Below are positions 1 through 6,349 of a stretch of DNA of 6,370 nucleotides, one piece after another. The stretch lies in the NCBI GenBank assembly GCA_947177695.1, contig CAMWVO010000116.1, positions 1 through 6,370 on the forward strand, given 5' to 3'. Under the pieces are notes generated by a model that worked only from the letters and a program-made list of their open reading frames with translations, was not told where the DNA came from and made no database searches. The stretch is from an uncultured Clostridia bacterium (lineage in GTDB: Bacteria; Bacillota; Clostridia; Oscillospirales; Ruminococcaceae). A program made the translations under genes and the position numbers. Numbering within the stretch: the stretch's first letter is position 1; each line of letters starts with the position of its first letter.

Positions 1-1898
1 GTCCACACCGCGCCGTTTTTCATTTTCAGCGCAAGCGATACGTCCCTGTTTTGGATAAACTCCAGCACTTCCTTGGGAAGCTCGGTGGTATCGTTCATTT
101 TTACCGTAACTGTCTTTCCGTCCGCGGTCGCCGCTATTTCATTGCATACAGCGTTCCAACCCGACTTTTCGGAGTCTCCCGCAACGCAGGGTTCAACAGT
201 GCCGTTTGAAGCGATATGAGGCATTTCGGGAACGCTGTTTTCCTCCGTATTCTCGGCAGCCTCAGCGTCCGTGTTTTCAGGCTCGGAAACGGGAGCTTCA
301 AGCTCCTCCTGTCTTACAAAGGTAACGGTGTACTGCTTTGTATCCGTTTTGTTTTCCGCCGTGACAGTTATTACCGCAGTATTTTTGCCCTCGGCAAAGC
401 CTTTAGCCTGCTCGAAATCCACCGTCGAATTTGACGAGCCCACAGCTGCCTTTATCCTCGGCAGGCTTCTGCCGTAGGGAACGTACACCGTATAGTCGGT
501 CACATCGGGGCTGAACTTGGGCGTAAGCTTACCGCTTGAAACGGTCAGATTTGTGAGCGAAGCGTTTCCGCTTGGAATTTTTACGCTGACGGGACTTGAC
601 GGCTCGGAAGCGTTCACAGCCTCGGTTCCCGCGGCTCTTGTGAACACGTAATAGGTTTTTCCCGCATTTCCCGTAACGGACGCGTCGCTGTCAAGGCTTG
701 CCCAAGCCGCATTTTCTGGTATCGCTCCGTCCTCGGAAACAATGTATTCGTATCCTGCTTCTGCGGAAATAACGAAGCCGTCCGAGGAGGTTTCCTTTAT
801 AACGGGAGATTTCACGATTCCCGAATAGTCCGCTACTCCCGCCGTTAACATATTGGATATTGCAAACCCCTTGCAGTTAAGGGCGGCTACCGTGACCTGC
901 ATTTCACGTCCGAGAGCGGCGTCCTCCGCCGTAACGGTGTAGCTTTCAGCCATAGACACCGACACTCCGGTCCAGCTCTTTGCGCTCCAGCAGTATGTAA
1001 GCTCGCCCGCGATCTCCGCGGAAAAGCCGTCTCTATAGGTTATAACAGGGGTCAGCACAGTACCGCCCGCGCAGCTTGTACCGATCGAAACGCTTTCGAT
1101 AACGTCCGAAATATCATACTTTGAAGTCATTACCTTAGCAGGTGCGGAAATTTCCGGGCTTCCCGTTTTTCTTTGGTAAACGAAGTATTCCGTGTTAGGC
1201 TTCAGACCGCTTGCTTTGGGGTTTTTGCTCCATTTAACGCCTGCGAAATCGCTTAATTCGGTTTCCGAGCAGGCGTACTCGTATCTGCTCGGAAGCTTTA
1301 TTTTGAAGCCCGAAGCGTATACATCCGAAACAACGGGAGCGGAAGCAGAGCTTGTCTGCGACTTTTTGCCCGAAGCGTCAGTAACCGTGATAATACCGCC
1401 GTCAACGGCAAGTTCAACATCGGTAAAGGGGTCGTCGCTGTTAAAGTCGGCAGTGAAATTCTCTCCGTCTTTGGTGGATATCCCTACCGCGTACTCTCCG
1501 ACTGCGGCGGTATCCTTGATCTTAAAGTCGATCACAGCGATTATTCCGTCGTTTGCATTGGCTTTTTTGCTGTTTGTCCAGCCCAGTCTGATCTGACCGT
1601 CCGTACCAGTTTTAGGAGCGTCAAAAGCGTCTGCGCCGAATTTTCCCTTGTCGGAAATATTCACAGGTTCGAGAACGTCAGGGTCGTATTTCAGCCATAC
1701 TGCCATTGCGTTGAGACCGCGGTTTCCTTTCAGTGTAAGGCTTACCGAAACGGTATCTCCGGGCTTTCCGGCTGCATTTCCCACCGAGACCAGTGTTTCC
1801 GCGGACTGCTCCGCGCTTGCGATCACCGCAGCCGCGGGAGCCGCCTGCATAACGCTCATGGAAGCCGCAAGAAGCCATGCTATCGGTTGTTTGTTCAT
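1..1898 (-). CDS. Secreted cohesin-domain protein with Ig-like and cadherin-like modules (partial, C-terminus outside window)
   Basis: The frame is open from ATG at 1898 to the window edge: 632 codons plus two bases, with no stop. GGAG lies 9 nt upstream of the ATG. Residues 1-29 are a signal peptide (short basic start, Ala-rich core, AxA-type site near IASA/EQ). Residues about 35-174 match a cohesin module: VGNAAGKPGDTVSV near the N-end, then WLKYDPDVLEPVNIS, and a closing GGIITVTD strand. Cohesins bind dockerins non-covalently. Residues about 186-260 and 358-443 look like two related Fn3-like modules (P-N-T-E-Y-F-V-Y-Q-R in the first, K-T-Y-Y-V-F-T-R in the second), flanking an Ig-like module at about 261-357. 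Residues 445-529 resemble the cadherin-like beta-sandwich family (NASLTNLTVSSGKLTPKFSP, then YTVTF). An acidic linker (about 531-561) leads into a domain containing GWNAVCNEI and MNDTTELPKEVLEFI, a type I recall from Ruminococcus extracellular proteins but cannot name. No catalytic domain is visible. Probable role: scaffold or surface-attachment protein. Anchoring (sortase motif, dockerin or other) would lie off-window. The cohesin and signal peptide are well supported; the middle modules are less certain. Confidence 0.88.
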   Translation of the reverse strand, partial: MNKQPIAWLLAASMSVMQAAPAAAVIASAEQSAETLVSVGNAAGKPGDTVSVSLTLKGNRGLNAMAVWLKYDPDVLEPVNISDKGKFGADAFDAPKTGTDGQIRLGWTNSKKANANDGIIAVIDFKIKDTAAVGEYAVGISTKDGENFTADFNSDDPFTDVELAVDGGIITVTDASGKKSQTSSASAPVVSDVYASGFKIKLPSRYEYACSETELSDFAGVKWSKNPKASGLKPNTEYFVYQRKTGSPEISAPAKVMTSKYDISDVIESVSIGTSCAGGTVLTPVITYRDGFSAEIAGELTYCWSAKSWTGVSVSMAESYTVTAEDAALGREMQVTVAALNCKGFAISNMLTAGVADYSGIVKSPVIKETSSDGFVISAEAGYEYIVSEDGAIPENAAWASLDSDASVTGNAGKTYYVFTRAAGTEAVNASEPSSPVSVKIPSGNASLTNLTVSSGKLTPKFSPDVTDYTVYVPYGRSLPRIKAAVGSSNSTVDFEQAKGFAEGKNTAVITVTAENKTDTKQYTVTFVRQEELEAPVSEPENTDAEAAENTEENSVPEMPHIASNGTVEPCVAGDSEKSGWNAVCNEIAATADGKTVTVKMNDTTELPKEVLEFIQNRDVSLALKMKNGAVW

Positions 1899-1907
1899 GC
1901 TGCAAAA

Positions 1908-1911
1908 CTCC
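1908..1911 (-). promoter_or_regulatory. Ribosome binding site of the cohesin-protein gene
   Basis: Read on the minus strand, TTGGAG precedes ATG 1898 with a 9-nt spacer (1899-1907). It supports translation starting at 1898, where the protein begins with a signal peptide. The gap to the stop of the upstream LRR gene is only 47 nt and has no convincing -35/-10 pair, which favours co-transcription with the LRR gene. Confidence 0.65.
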
Positions 1912-1936
1912 AATTCATAAAAAATTTAACATAGTT

Positions 1937-1978
1937 GATCTGATCTTAGGAAAGACGGTTTTTCAGCAGGATCAGATC
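1937..1978. repeat. 9-bp inverted repeat spanning the LRR gene's stop codon
   Basis: GATCTGATC (1937-1945) and GATCAGATC (1970-1978) are perfect reverse complements separated by 24 bases. The intervening bases contain the last codons and the TAA stop (1946-1948) of the LRR-dockerin gene. In the minus-strand transcript this could fold into a hairpin just ahead of the next gene's leader. It is not a classical intrinsic terminator: the stem is weak in GC, the loop is long, and the T-run follows only after about ten further bases (1921-1926 region). It may be a partial attenuator, an RNA-processing site or chance. Confidence 0.4.
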
Positions 1979-3871
1979 CTTGTTGTCGATCTTTCCGTCA
2001 CCGTTCATATCCGTAAGACCCGCCTGCTTGTCCGCATTGTCCTCGGCAAGAGCATCCCGCAGGATAATAAGGTCGTCCTCGGTAAATACGGGTTCGCTGT
2101 CGTTTTTGCCGTCGGACTTCTTATCCGGCGGGGCTCCCACCGCGATAAGGTAGGTTCCCGAAACGCTTGCCGTAAAGCTCAGCATACCGTCCTCGGTGCT
2201 GTATTCGGCGTTCATATCCTTAAACGTTCCGTCGGATTTCACTCTCAGGACGTATGCCGCATTTCCGTCAGCGCCCTTCGGCAAAGGTATGGACGTTTTG
2301 AATTTGCAGCCCGCGTTCCGTTTTGACGAGCCGTCGGTAAAGTAAATACTGTAGGCTCGGAGAGCGGTCATTCCGCTTCCGGGCTTTATTCCCGAAATAT
2401 TTACAGGATCGGCTGCAAGTCTCAGCGCAGGGGAGAGAGTCCCGTCAAGCGTGGCAATTGTAATGCCCGTCGCCGAGTGTTTCATAACAGTGCTTTCGCC
2501 TATCCTGTCGGCGTATCTGCATTTATTGCATACGCGGTAGTTATACAGCTTTCCGCTGCGGTCGTTTACCTGATAAATTTTGCTGCTGTAGCTGTGAGCT
2601 TCCGTTTTGGTCTTTTCGCCGCAGAAGCATTGCCTGTAGTGTCCGCCGTTTGTTTCGCGGTCGCATTTCCACTCAAATTCATGTGCGGAGTGGTCTTTCA
2701 GGTCAACTGCGGAAATGGTGAATTTCTTAACAAAGTCAGTGCCGTCGGCGTTTCCCTTTTTCACGGTAAGGGTAAACTCATAATCGCCTGCCGTCTTAGC
2801 GGTAAGAACGCCGCTGCCGTCAATGCTCAGCGCAGAACTGCCGCTTACCGAAAAATCATAGCTGTCGTCATAGCGCGCAGCGAACTCAATACCGCCTGCC
2901 TTGCTTACCGCACTGCTTGACGGCGTGCCGGTGATGCCCGAGGAGATATTGAAAATATCTGTGGGACGGTTGGTTATAAGCTTTGAGTACTGCATATTCA
3001 CGTCGGTAACGTAAGACTTGTAGCCGCTGTAGTACTGCACGCTGTAGTCGCAGGTGCTCATTGCGGATTTATCGTAAAGCTTCAGCTTGCTTTCACGGGT
3101 TATGTAGTTGTATCGGCAGAAAAGTGTTTTCAGCTCTCGGTTTTTTCTGAGGTCGAGAGAGGTCAGCTTGTTGTCGGAGCAGTACAGCCTTGTCAATGCG
3201 GGATTTCCGCTGAGGTCAAGCTTTTTCAGACTGTTGCTGAAGCATTCAAGCTGTCTGAGATTTCCGCAGCCCACAACGTTCAGCTCTGTAAGCTTATTGC
3301 CGCTGCACTTGACGATCTCCAGCTTGGGACAGCCGCTCAGGTCAAGCTTTTTCAATTTATTGTAAGCGCAGCTGAGGTTTATCAGCTTCTTGTTTTTGCT
3401 CAGGTCAAGCTGTGAAATGCTGTTTCCGTAGATTGTACCGTCCTTTGCTGTCATGCCCAGATCAAGGTTTTCCAGCTTTGTGTTGCGGCTCAGGTCGATC
3501 TCCGACAGATTATTGCCGCTTACCGAAAGGTAGACCAGCGATCTGTTTGCGGAAACGTCCAGTTCCGAAAGATCGTTGTCGGAGCAGAGCAGTGAGGTAA
3601 GCTCCGTAAAATATTCGATGCCCTCAAGGCTTGAGATATTCATGCCGCTGACCGAGACCGACCTTGCCGCAGCTATCTCGGCGGCGGACAGGACTGAGTT
3701 ACCGTCCGTGTCAAAATTTTCGGAGACATATCTGCGGAAAACCGGGTCGGGGAAGTTCGTCCCGCTTACAGCCACACCCGTCGTCTGGGCATAGCAAAGT
3801 CCTCCCGCAGTACATACGCACAATGCGAGCGCTGCGGCAGCTGTTCCAAGCAGGATTTTAGCTGGTCTCAT
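1946..3871 (-). CDS. Secreted leucine-rich repeat protein with C-terminal dockerin
   Basis: This is a 641-residue protein starting at ATG 3871, chosen because AAGGGAGGT sits 7 nt upstream; an in-frame TTG at 3907 has no such site. Order of parts: signal peptide (1-28, cleavage likely after CYA); an N-terminal region with EF-hand-like loop D54-x-D-x-N-x-V-x-S-x-x-E65; LRRs at about 82-266 with consensus LxxLxCxxNxLxxLDLSxN, mostly 21 residues each; a beta-rich Ig-like segment (about 322-388); a Cys/His cluster (His394 to Cys451); another beta-rich segment (about 475-579); a polar linker; and a dockerin (about 588-641). The second dockerin loop is canonical (DMNGDGKIDNKD, residues 621-632). The first is degenerate, with Lys at position 1 (K589, D591, E593, T597, D600). 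Dockerins bind cohesins; LRRs usually bind proteins or glycans. No catalytic residues are apparent, so a binding or adhesion subunit delivered to a cohesin scaffold is the likeliest role. The cohesin gene lies 47 nt downstream on the same strand. An alternative is a cellulosome-associated protein that docks elsewhere. Confidence 0.93.
   Translation of the reverse strand: MRPAKILLGTAAAALALCVCTAGGLCYAQTTGVAVSGTNFPDPVFRRYVSENFDTDGNSVLSAAEIAAARSVSVSGMNISSLEGIEYFTELTSLLCSDNDLSELDVSANRSLVYLSVSGNNLSEIDLSRNTKLENLDLGMTAKDGTIYGNSISQLDLSKNKKLINLSCAYNKLKKLDLSGCPKLEIVKCSGNKLTELNVVGCGNLRQLECFSNSLKKLDLSGNPALTRLYCSDNKLTSLDLRKNRELKTLFCRYNYITRESKLKLYDKSAMSTCDYSVQYYSGYKSYVTDVNMQYSKLITNRPTDIFNISSGITGTPSSSAVSKAGGIEFAARYDDSYDFSVSGSSALSIDGSGVLTAKTAGDYEFTLTVKKGNADGTDFVKKFTISAVDLKDHSAHEFEWKCDRETNGGHYRQCFCGEKTKTEAHSYSSKIYQVNDRSGKLYNYRVCNKCRYADRIGESTVMKHSATGITIATLDGTLSPALRLAADPVNISGIKPGSGMTALRAYSIYFTDGSSKRNAGCKFKTSIPLPKGADGNAAYVLRVKSDGTFKDMNAEYSTEDGMLSFTASVSGTYLIAVGAPPDKKSDGKNDSEPVFTEDDLIILRDALAEDNADKQAGLTDMNGDGKIDNKDLILLKNRLS
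3074..3628 (-). repeat. Coding LRR array with 63-bp period
   Basis: This stretch encodes about eight LRR units. Near-identical DNA words recur at the 21-codon spacing: the plus-strand word CTSAGGTCAAGCT starts at 3210, 3336 and 3399 (63 or 126 bp apart), and a diverged copy, CTCAGGTCGATCT, starts at 3489. The last step is 90 bp because one unit carries nine extra residues (MTAKDGTIYGN region, near 3426-3460). The array is in frame and lies inside the LRR-dockerin gene. Such near-identical words could support repeat gain or loss by recombination. Confidence 0.85.
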
Positions 3872-3877
3872 CCGAAT

Positions 3878-3886
3878 ACCTCCCTT
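3878..3886 (-). promoter_or_regulatory. Strong ribosome binding site fixing the LRR gene start
   Basis: Minus-strand AAGGGAGGT is followed by 7 nt and then ATG 3871. The protein then opens directly with a signal peptide (MRPAKILLG and a hydrophobic core). This rules out the 12-residue-longer reading from TTG 3907, which would put non-signal residues (PFFLRSKGG) before it and overlap the ribosome binding site itself. Confidence 0.9.
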
Positions 3887-3931
3887 TGATCGCAAAAAAA
3901 ACGGCAAATAAATTACGCTGCAATCATATAC

Positions 3932-3960
3932 ATTTTACCACTTTTCCGCTGTTTTGTCAA
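3932..3960 (-). promoter_or_regulatory. Sigma-A type promoter of the LRR-dockerin gene (extended -10)
   Basis: On the minus strand, -35 TTGACA (3955-3960) is a perfect consensus match. The spacer is exactly 17 nt, and -10 is TAAAAT (3932-3937). The bases before -10 are TGG, giving an extended -10 (TGn). The start of transcription is expected near 3925, leaving a leader of about 54 nt before ATG 3871. The leader contains an 8-T run (minus strand) ahead of the ribosome binding site. This promoter most likely also serves the downstream cohesin gene. Confidence 0.88.
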
Positions 3961-4031
3961 CGTTTTTTGCGGTATGGGATAAACTTCCTGTTCACGATCA
4001 GACCGCCGCAGGGCATAGTTTTATCCGACGC

Positions 4032-4071
4032 AAAACGTCCGTATCCCGAAAACAGGATACGGACGTTTTTT
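4032..4071. terminator. Intrinsic terminator after ppk1, potentially bidirectional
   Basis: A perfect 15-bp inverted repeat pairs AAAACGTCCGTATCC (4032-4046) with GGATACGGACGTTTT (4055-4069) around an 8-nt loop. It begins a few bases beyond the ppk1 stop (4073-4075). In the ppk1 direction the 3' arm ends in TTTT, then GCG, so the U-tract is short. On the plus strand the tract is six T (4066-4071), so the element could act in both directions, although no plus-strand gene runs into it. It separates ppk1 from the LRR/cohesin unit. Confidence 0.88.
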
Positions 4072-4072
4072 A

Positions 4073-6196
4073 TTATTTCTTTTTCAGGGTATTTTTCAGT
4101 CTCTGCACCAGAGTGGGTCTGACCTTTCTGCCTGTTCCCAAGGCGGCTGCGGAAGCATTTTCGTATGCTTCGCGGATAAATGCCGACTGGGAATCCACAG
4201 GCTCTCCCGCGGTCTCAACATGGACGTAGCTGCTGTCGGGAAGCATTCTGCGCGCCTTTACGTTGTCCCTTGTCAGCACGTCGAAGATGTGCAGTATCCG
4301 CTTTCTTACGTGGGTGTCGTATATCGGCGCGGCGACCTCCACCCTGCGCAGGGTGTTCCTTGTCATAAAGTCCGCGGAGCTTATGTATATCTTCATGCGT
4401 TCGGGTGCGCCGAAAATGTAGATACGGCTGTGTTCGAGATAACGTCCCACAATGCTTGTTATCTCAATATTATCGGTACAGCCCGGTATTCCCGCCACAA
4501 GACAGCATATACCGCGTATTACCATGCGTATCTTTACGCCCTTCTGGGAAGCCTCCACAAGCTTGTCGATAAGGACTTTATCTGTCAGAGAATTCATTTT
4601 CAGTCCGATAAAGGCTTCCTCGCCCCGTTCGGCGGCGGCGATCTCAGCGTCGATCATCTCGATTATCCTGTTTTGCAGACACAGCGGAGCCACCATAAGC
4701 TTGCTTGTATTTTCGGCAAGGGTATTTGTGGACAGCGCGTTGAACACCATAAGAGCGTCAGCGCCTATCTCGCGGTTTGCAGTCATAAGGCACAGGTCGG
4801 TATAGAGCGCGGAGGTCTTTTCGTTGTAGTTTCCCGTGCCTATCTGGGATATGTATTCGATCTTTCCGCTGCCTGTTTTTCTTGTGATAAGCAGCAGCTT
4901 GGAGTGTACTTTCAAATTTTCGGGACCGTATATAACGCTGCATCCCGCGTGTTCGAGACGCTTCGACCAGCCTATGTTGTTTTCCTCGTCAAAGCGGGCG
5001 CGAAGCTCAACAAGCACGAGAACGTCCTTGCCGTTTTCGGCGGCGGCGATAAGAGCGTCCACAACCTTTGAATCGGAAGCAACGCGGTAGAGGGTTATCT
5101 TTATGGACACCACCGCGGGGTCGTTTGCAGCCTCGTGGAGCAGTCTCAGAAACGGTCTTATCGACTCAAATGGATAGGACAGGATAATGTCCCGCTTCTG
5201 TATCTGCGATATCATGGACGCGTTTCTGTCTACCTCGCGGGAGGGCTGGGGGTCTGCCCTGCCGTAGAAAAGTGTTGGCTGACCCTCTTCAAGACGGGCT
5301 CTTAGGGTGTACACAAAGGAAAGGTCGAGAGGGGATTTCAGGTGGAATATCTGACTGTGTTTAAGCTCCAGCTTTTCGCACAGGCAGTCCACCGCAGCCG
5401 AACCCAGCTTGCGGGAAAGCTCCATGCGGACCGGGGAAAGCTTCTTCCGCTTTCTGAGCAGATCGGACATTACCTCTCTCAGGTCAACATCGTGGTCGTA
5501 GAGAGCCTCCTCCATGTTGATGTCGGCGTTTCGGGTGATACGCATGAGGGATTTGTCCAGTATTTTGTAGTTCTCAAAAATAAGGGGCATATAGTGGAGA
5601 ATAAGCTCCTCCACAAGCATAAAGCGGCACTTGCTGCCGGGCAGAAAGATTATTCTTGAAAACGCTCCGCTGGCGGGGACGAGACCTATCGTCACCGACG
5701 AGGACTTTGATTCAAGGTGAGCGGCGGCGTAAATTTCCTTATTTTTAAGGAAAGGGAAAGGATGACGCTTGTCGATTACCTGCGGGGAGATAAGGGGCAG
5801 AATTTCAGCTGTAAAGTATGCTTTGAGGTAGCCCTCCTCGTCCTTGGAGAGAGCCTTGAAGTCCACCTGTTCGACGCCGCAGCTTGCCAGCTCGGACATT
5901 ATCCCGCTGTACGCCTTGTCACGCATAGGGTTAAGCTCGGAAACGCGCTTGAAGATAGCTTCAAGCTGTTCGGCGCAGGTCATATCGGTTTTGTTTTCGC
6001 GGTCGTCAGCGTCCACGAGAGTGCGGTCGTAAAGCGAGCCGACGCGTATCATAAAGAATTCGTCCAGATTGGACTGAAAGATCGCGGCGAACATAAGTCT
6101 TTCGCAGAGGGGCACGCGTTTGTCCACCGCCTCTTCGAGAACTCTTTCGTTGAATTTGAGCCATGACAGCTCCCTGTTGTCGTAATATTGTTTCAT
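4073..6196 (-). CDS. ppk1: Polyphosphate kinase 1
   Basis: This is a 707-residue protein, close to the usual PPK1 length (about 690-720). The enzyme reversibly transfers the terminal phosphate of ATP to growing inorganic polyphosphate through a phosphohistidine intermediate. The N-terminus YYDNRELSWLKFNERVLEEA and the following IFQSNLDEFFMIRVG are family signatures; Asn43 fits the ATP-contacting Asn of E. coli PPK. The two catalytic histidines are present: His431 in LKVHSKLLLI (E. coli His435) and His589 in RYLEHSRIYIF (E. coli His592). Arg371 (ITLYRVA) and Arg401 (ELRARFDEENN) match the Mg/phosphate-binding arginines. YISSADFMTRN in the second phospholipase-D-like half is also conserved. The start is ATG 6196: it has GGAGG 6 nt upstream and begins at the conserved N-terminus, whereas an in-frame ATG at 6229 lies upstream of the predicted transcription start. 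The gene is complete, with no frameshift or missing key residue. It has its own promoter and terminator, so it is probably monocistronic. No exopolyphosphatase or phosphate-transport gene is adjacent in the window. Confidence 0.97.
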   Translation of the reverse strand: MKQYYDNRELSWLKFNERVLEEAVDKRVPLCERLMFAAIFQSNLDEFFMIRVGSLYDRTLVDADDRENKTDMTCAEQLEAIFKRVSELNPMRDKAYSGIMSELASCGVEQVDFKALSKDEEGYLKAYFTAEILPLISPQVIDKRHPFPFLKNKEIYAAAHLESKSSSVTIGLVPASGAFSRIIFLPGSKCRFMLVEELILHYMPLIFENYKILDKSLMRITRNADINMEEALYDHDVDLREVMSDLLRKRKKLSPVRMELSRKLGSAAVDCLCEKLELKHSQIFHLKSPLDLSFVYTLRARLEEGQPTLFYGRADPQPSREVDRNASMISQIQKRDIILSYPFESIRPFLRLLHEAANDPAVVSIKITLYRVASDSKVVDALIAAAENGKDVLVLVELRARFDEENNIGWSKRLEHAGCSVIYGPENLKVHSKLLLITRKTGSGKIEYISQIGTGNYNEKTSALYTDLCLMTANREIGADALMVFNALSTNTLAENTSKLMVAPLCLQNRIIEMIDAEIAAAERGEEAFIGLKMNSLTDKVLIDKLVEASQKGVKIRMVIRGICCLVAGIPGCTDNIEITSIVGRYLEHSRIYIFGAPERMKIYISSADFMTRNTLRRVEVAAPIYDTHVRKRILHIFDVLTRDNVKARRMLPDSSYVHVETAGEPVDSQSAFIREAYENASAAALGTGRKVRPTLVQRLKNTLKKK

Positions 6197-6200
6197 AGGA

Positions 6201-6207
6201 ATCCTCC
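6201..6207 (-). promoter_or_regulatory. Ribosome binding site fixing the ppk1 start
   Basis: Minus-strand GGAGGAT lies with its GGAGG core 6 nt from ATG 6196. Together with the promoter position, this excludes the longer in-frame reading from ATG 6229. Confidence 0.9.
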
Positions 6208-6231
6208 ATATTATTTTTTGCCGATACATAT

Positions 6232-6260
6232 ATTATAGTGTCAGCGGGCGGAAAAGTCAA
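6232..6260 (-). promoter_or_regulatory. ppk1: Sigma-A type promoter of ppk1
   Basis: On the minus strand, -35 TTGACT (6255-6260) and -10 TATAAT (6232-6237, perfect consensus) are separated by exactly 17 nt. Transcription should start near 6225, giving a leader of about 28 nt. No obvious operator palindrome or PHO-box-like tandem repeat was recognised around it, so nothing visible shows phosphate control. Confidence 0.9.
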
Positions 6261-6334
6261 GGGAATGGAGGAAACATTATCAAATCGTTTGGTTAATAAA
6301 TTTTGATTTACGCGGCTAACTGTCTGAACGCTCA

Positions 6335-6349
6335 GGCGGCGAAGCCGCC
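6335..6349. repeat. GC-rich hairpin GGCGGC-GAA-GCCGCC upstream of ppk1
   Basis: A perfect 6-bp GC-only inverted repeat with a 3-nt loop sits about 75 bp upstream of the ppk1 -35 box. It is flanked by a run of A on the plus-strand 3' side (6355-6360), which means U follows the stem in neither direction, so it is not a standard terminator. It may be a dispersed REP-like palindrome or the end of an upstream transcription unit. The rest of 6261-6370 shows no gene. Confidence 0.45.

Noticed and set aside
1678..1905. Alternative minus-strand frame of 75 codons over the start of the cohesin gene
   Set aside because: It overlaps the frame that encodes the signal peptide and cohesin, and its Arg/Gly-rich product has no domain signal.
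3074..3628. Regularly spaced repeats considered as a CRISPR-like array
   Set aside because: The 63-bp period is in frame and encodes LRR consensus residues; there are no unique spacers.
3780..3871. Lipoprotein signal in the LRR protein (cysteines in the signal peptide)
   Set aside because: The LALC and GGLC contexts do not fit the lipobox well; ordinary cleavage after CYA is more likely.
3872..3907. Longer LRR protein start at TTG 3907
   Set aside because: A rare start with no ribosome binding site; it would translate through the Shine-Dalgarno of ATG 3871 and add residues ahead of a complete signal peptide.
4220..5071. 283-codon plus-strand open frame
   Set aside because: It lies wholly antisense to ppk1, whose conserved catalytic motifs are read on the minus strand. 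The plus-strand product shows no recognisable domain.
6197..6229. Longer ppk1 start at in-frame ATG 6229
   Set aside because: It lies upstream of the predicted transcription start near 6225, has no ribosome binding site, and precedes the GGAGG that serves ATG 6196.
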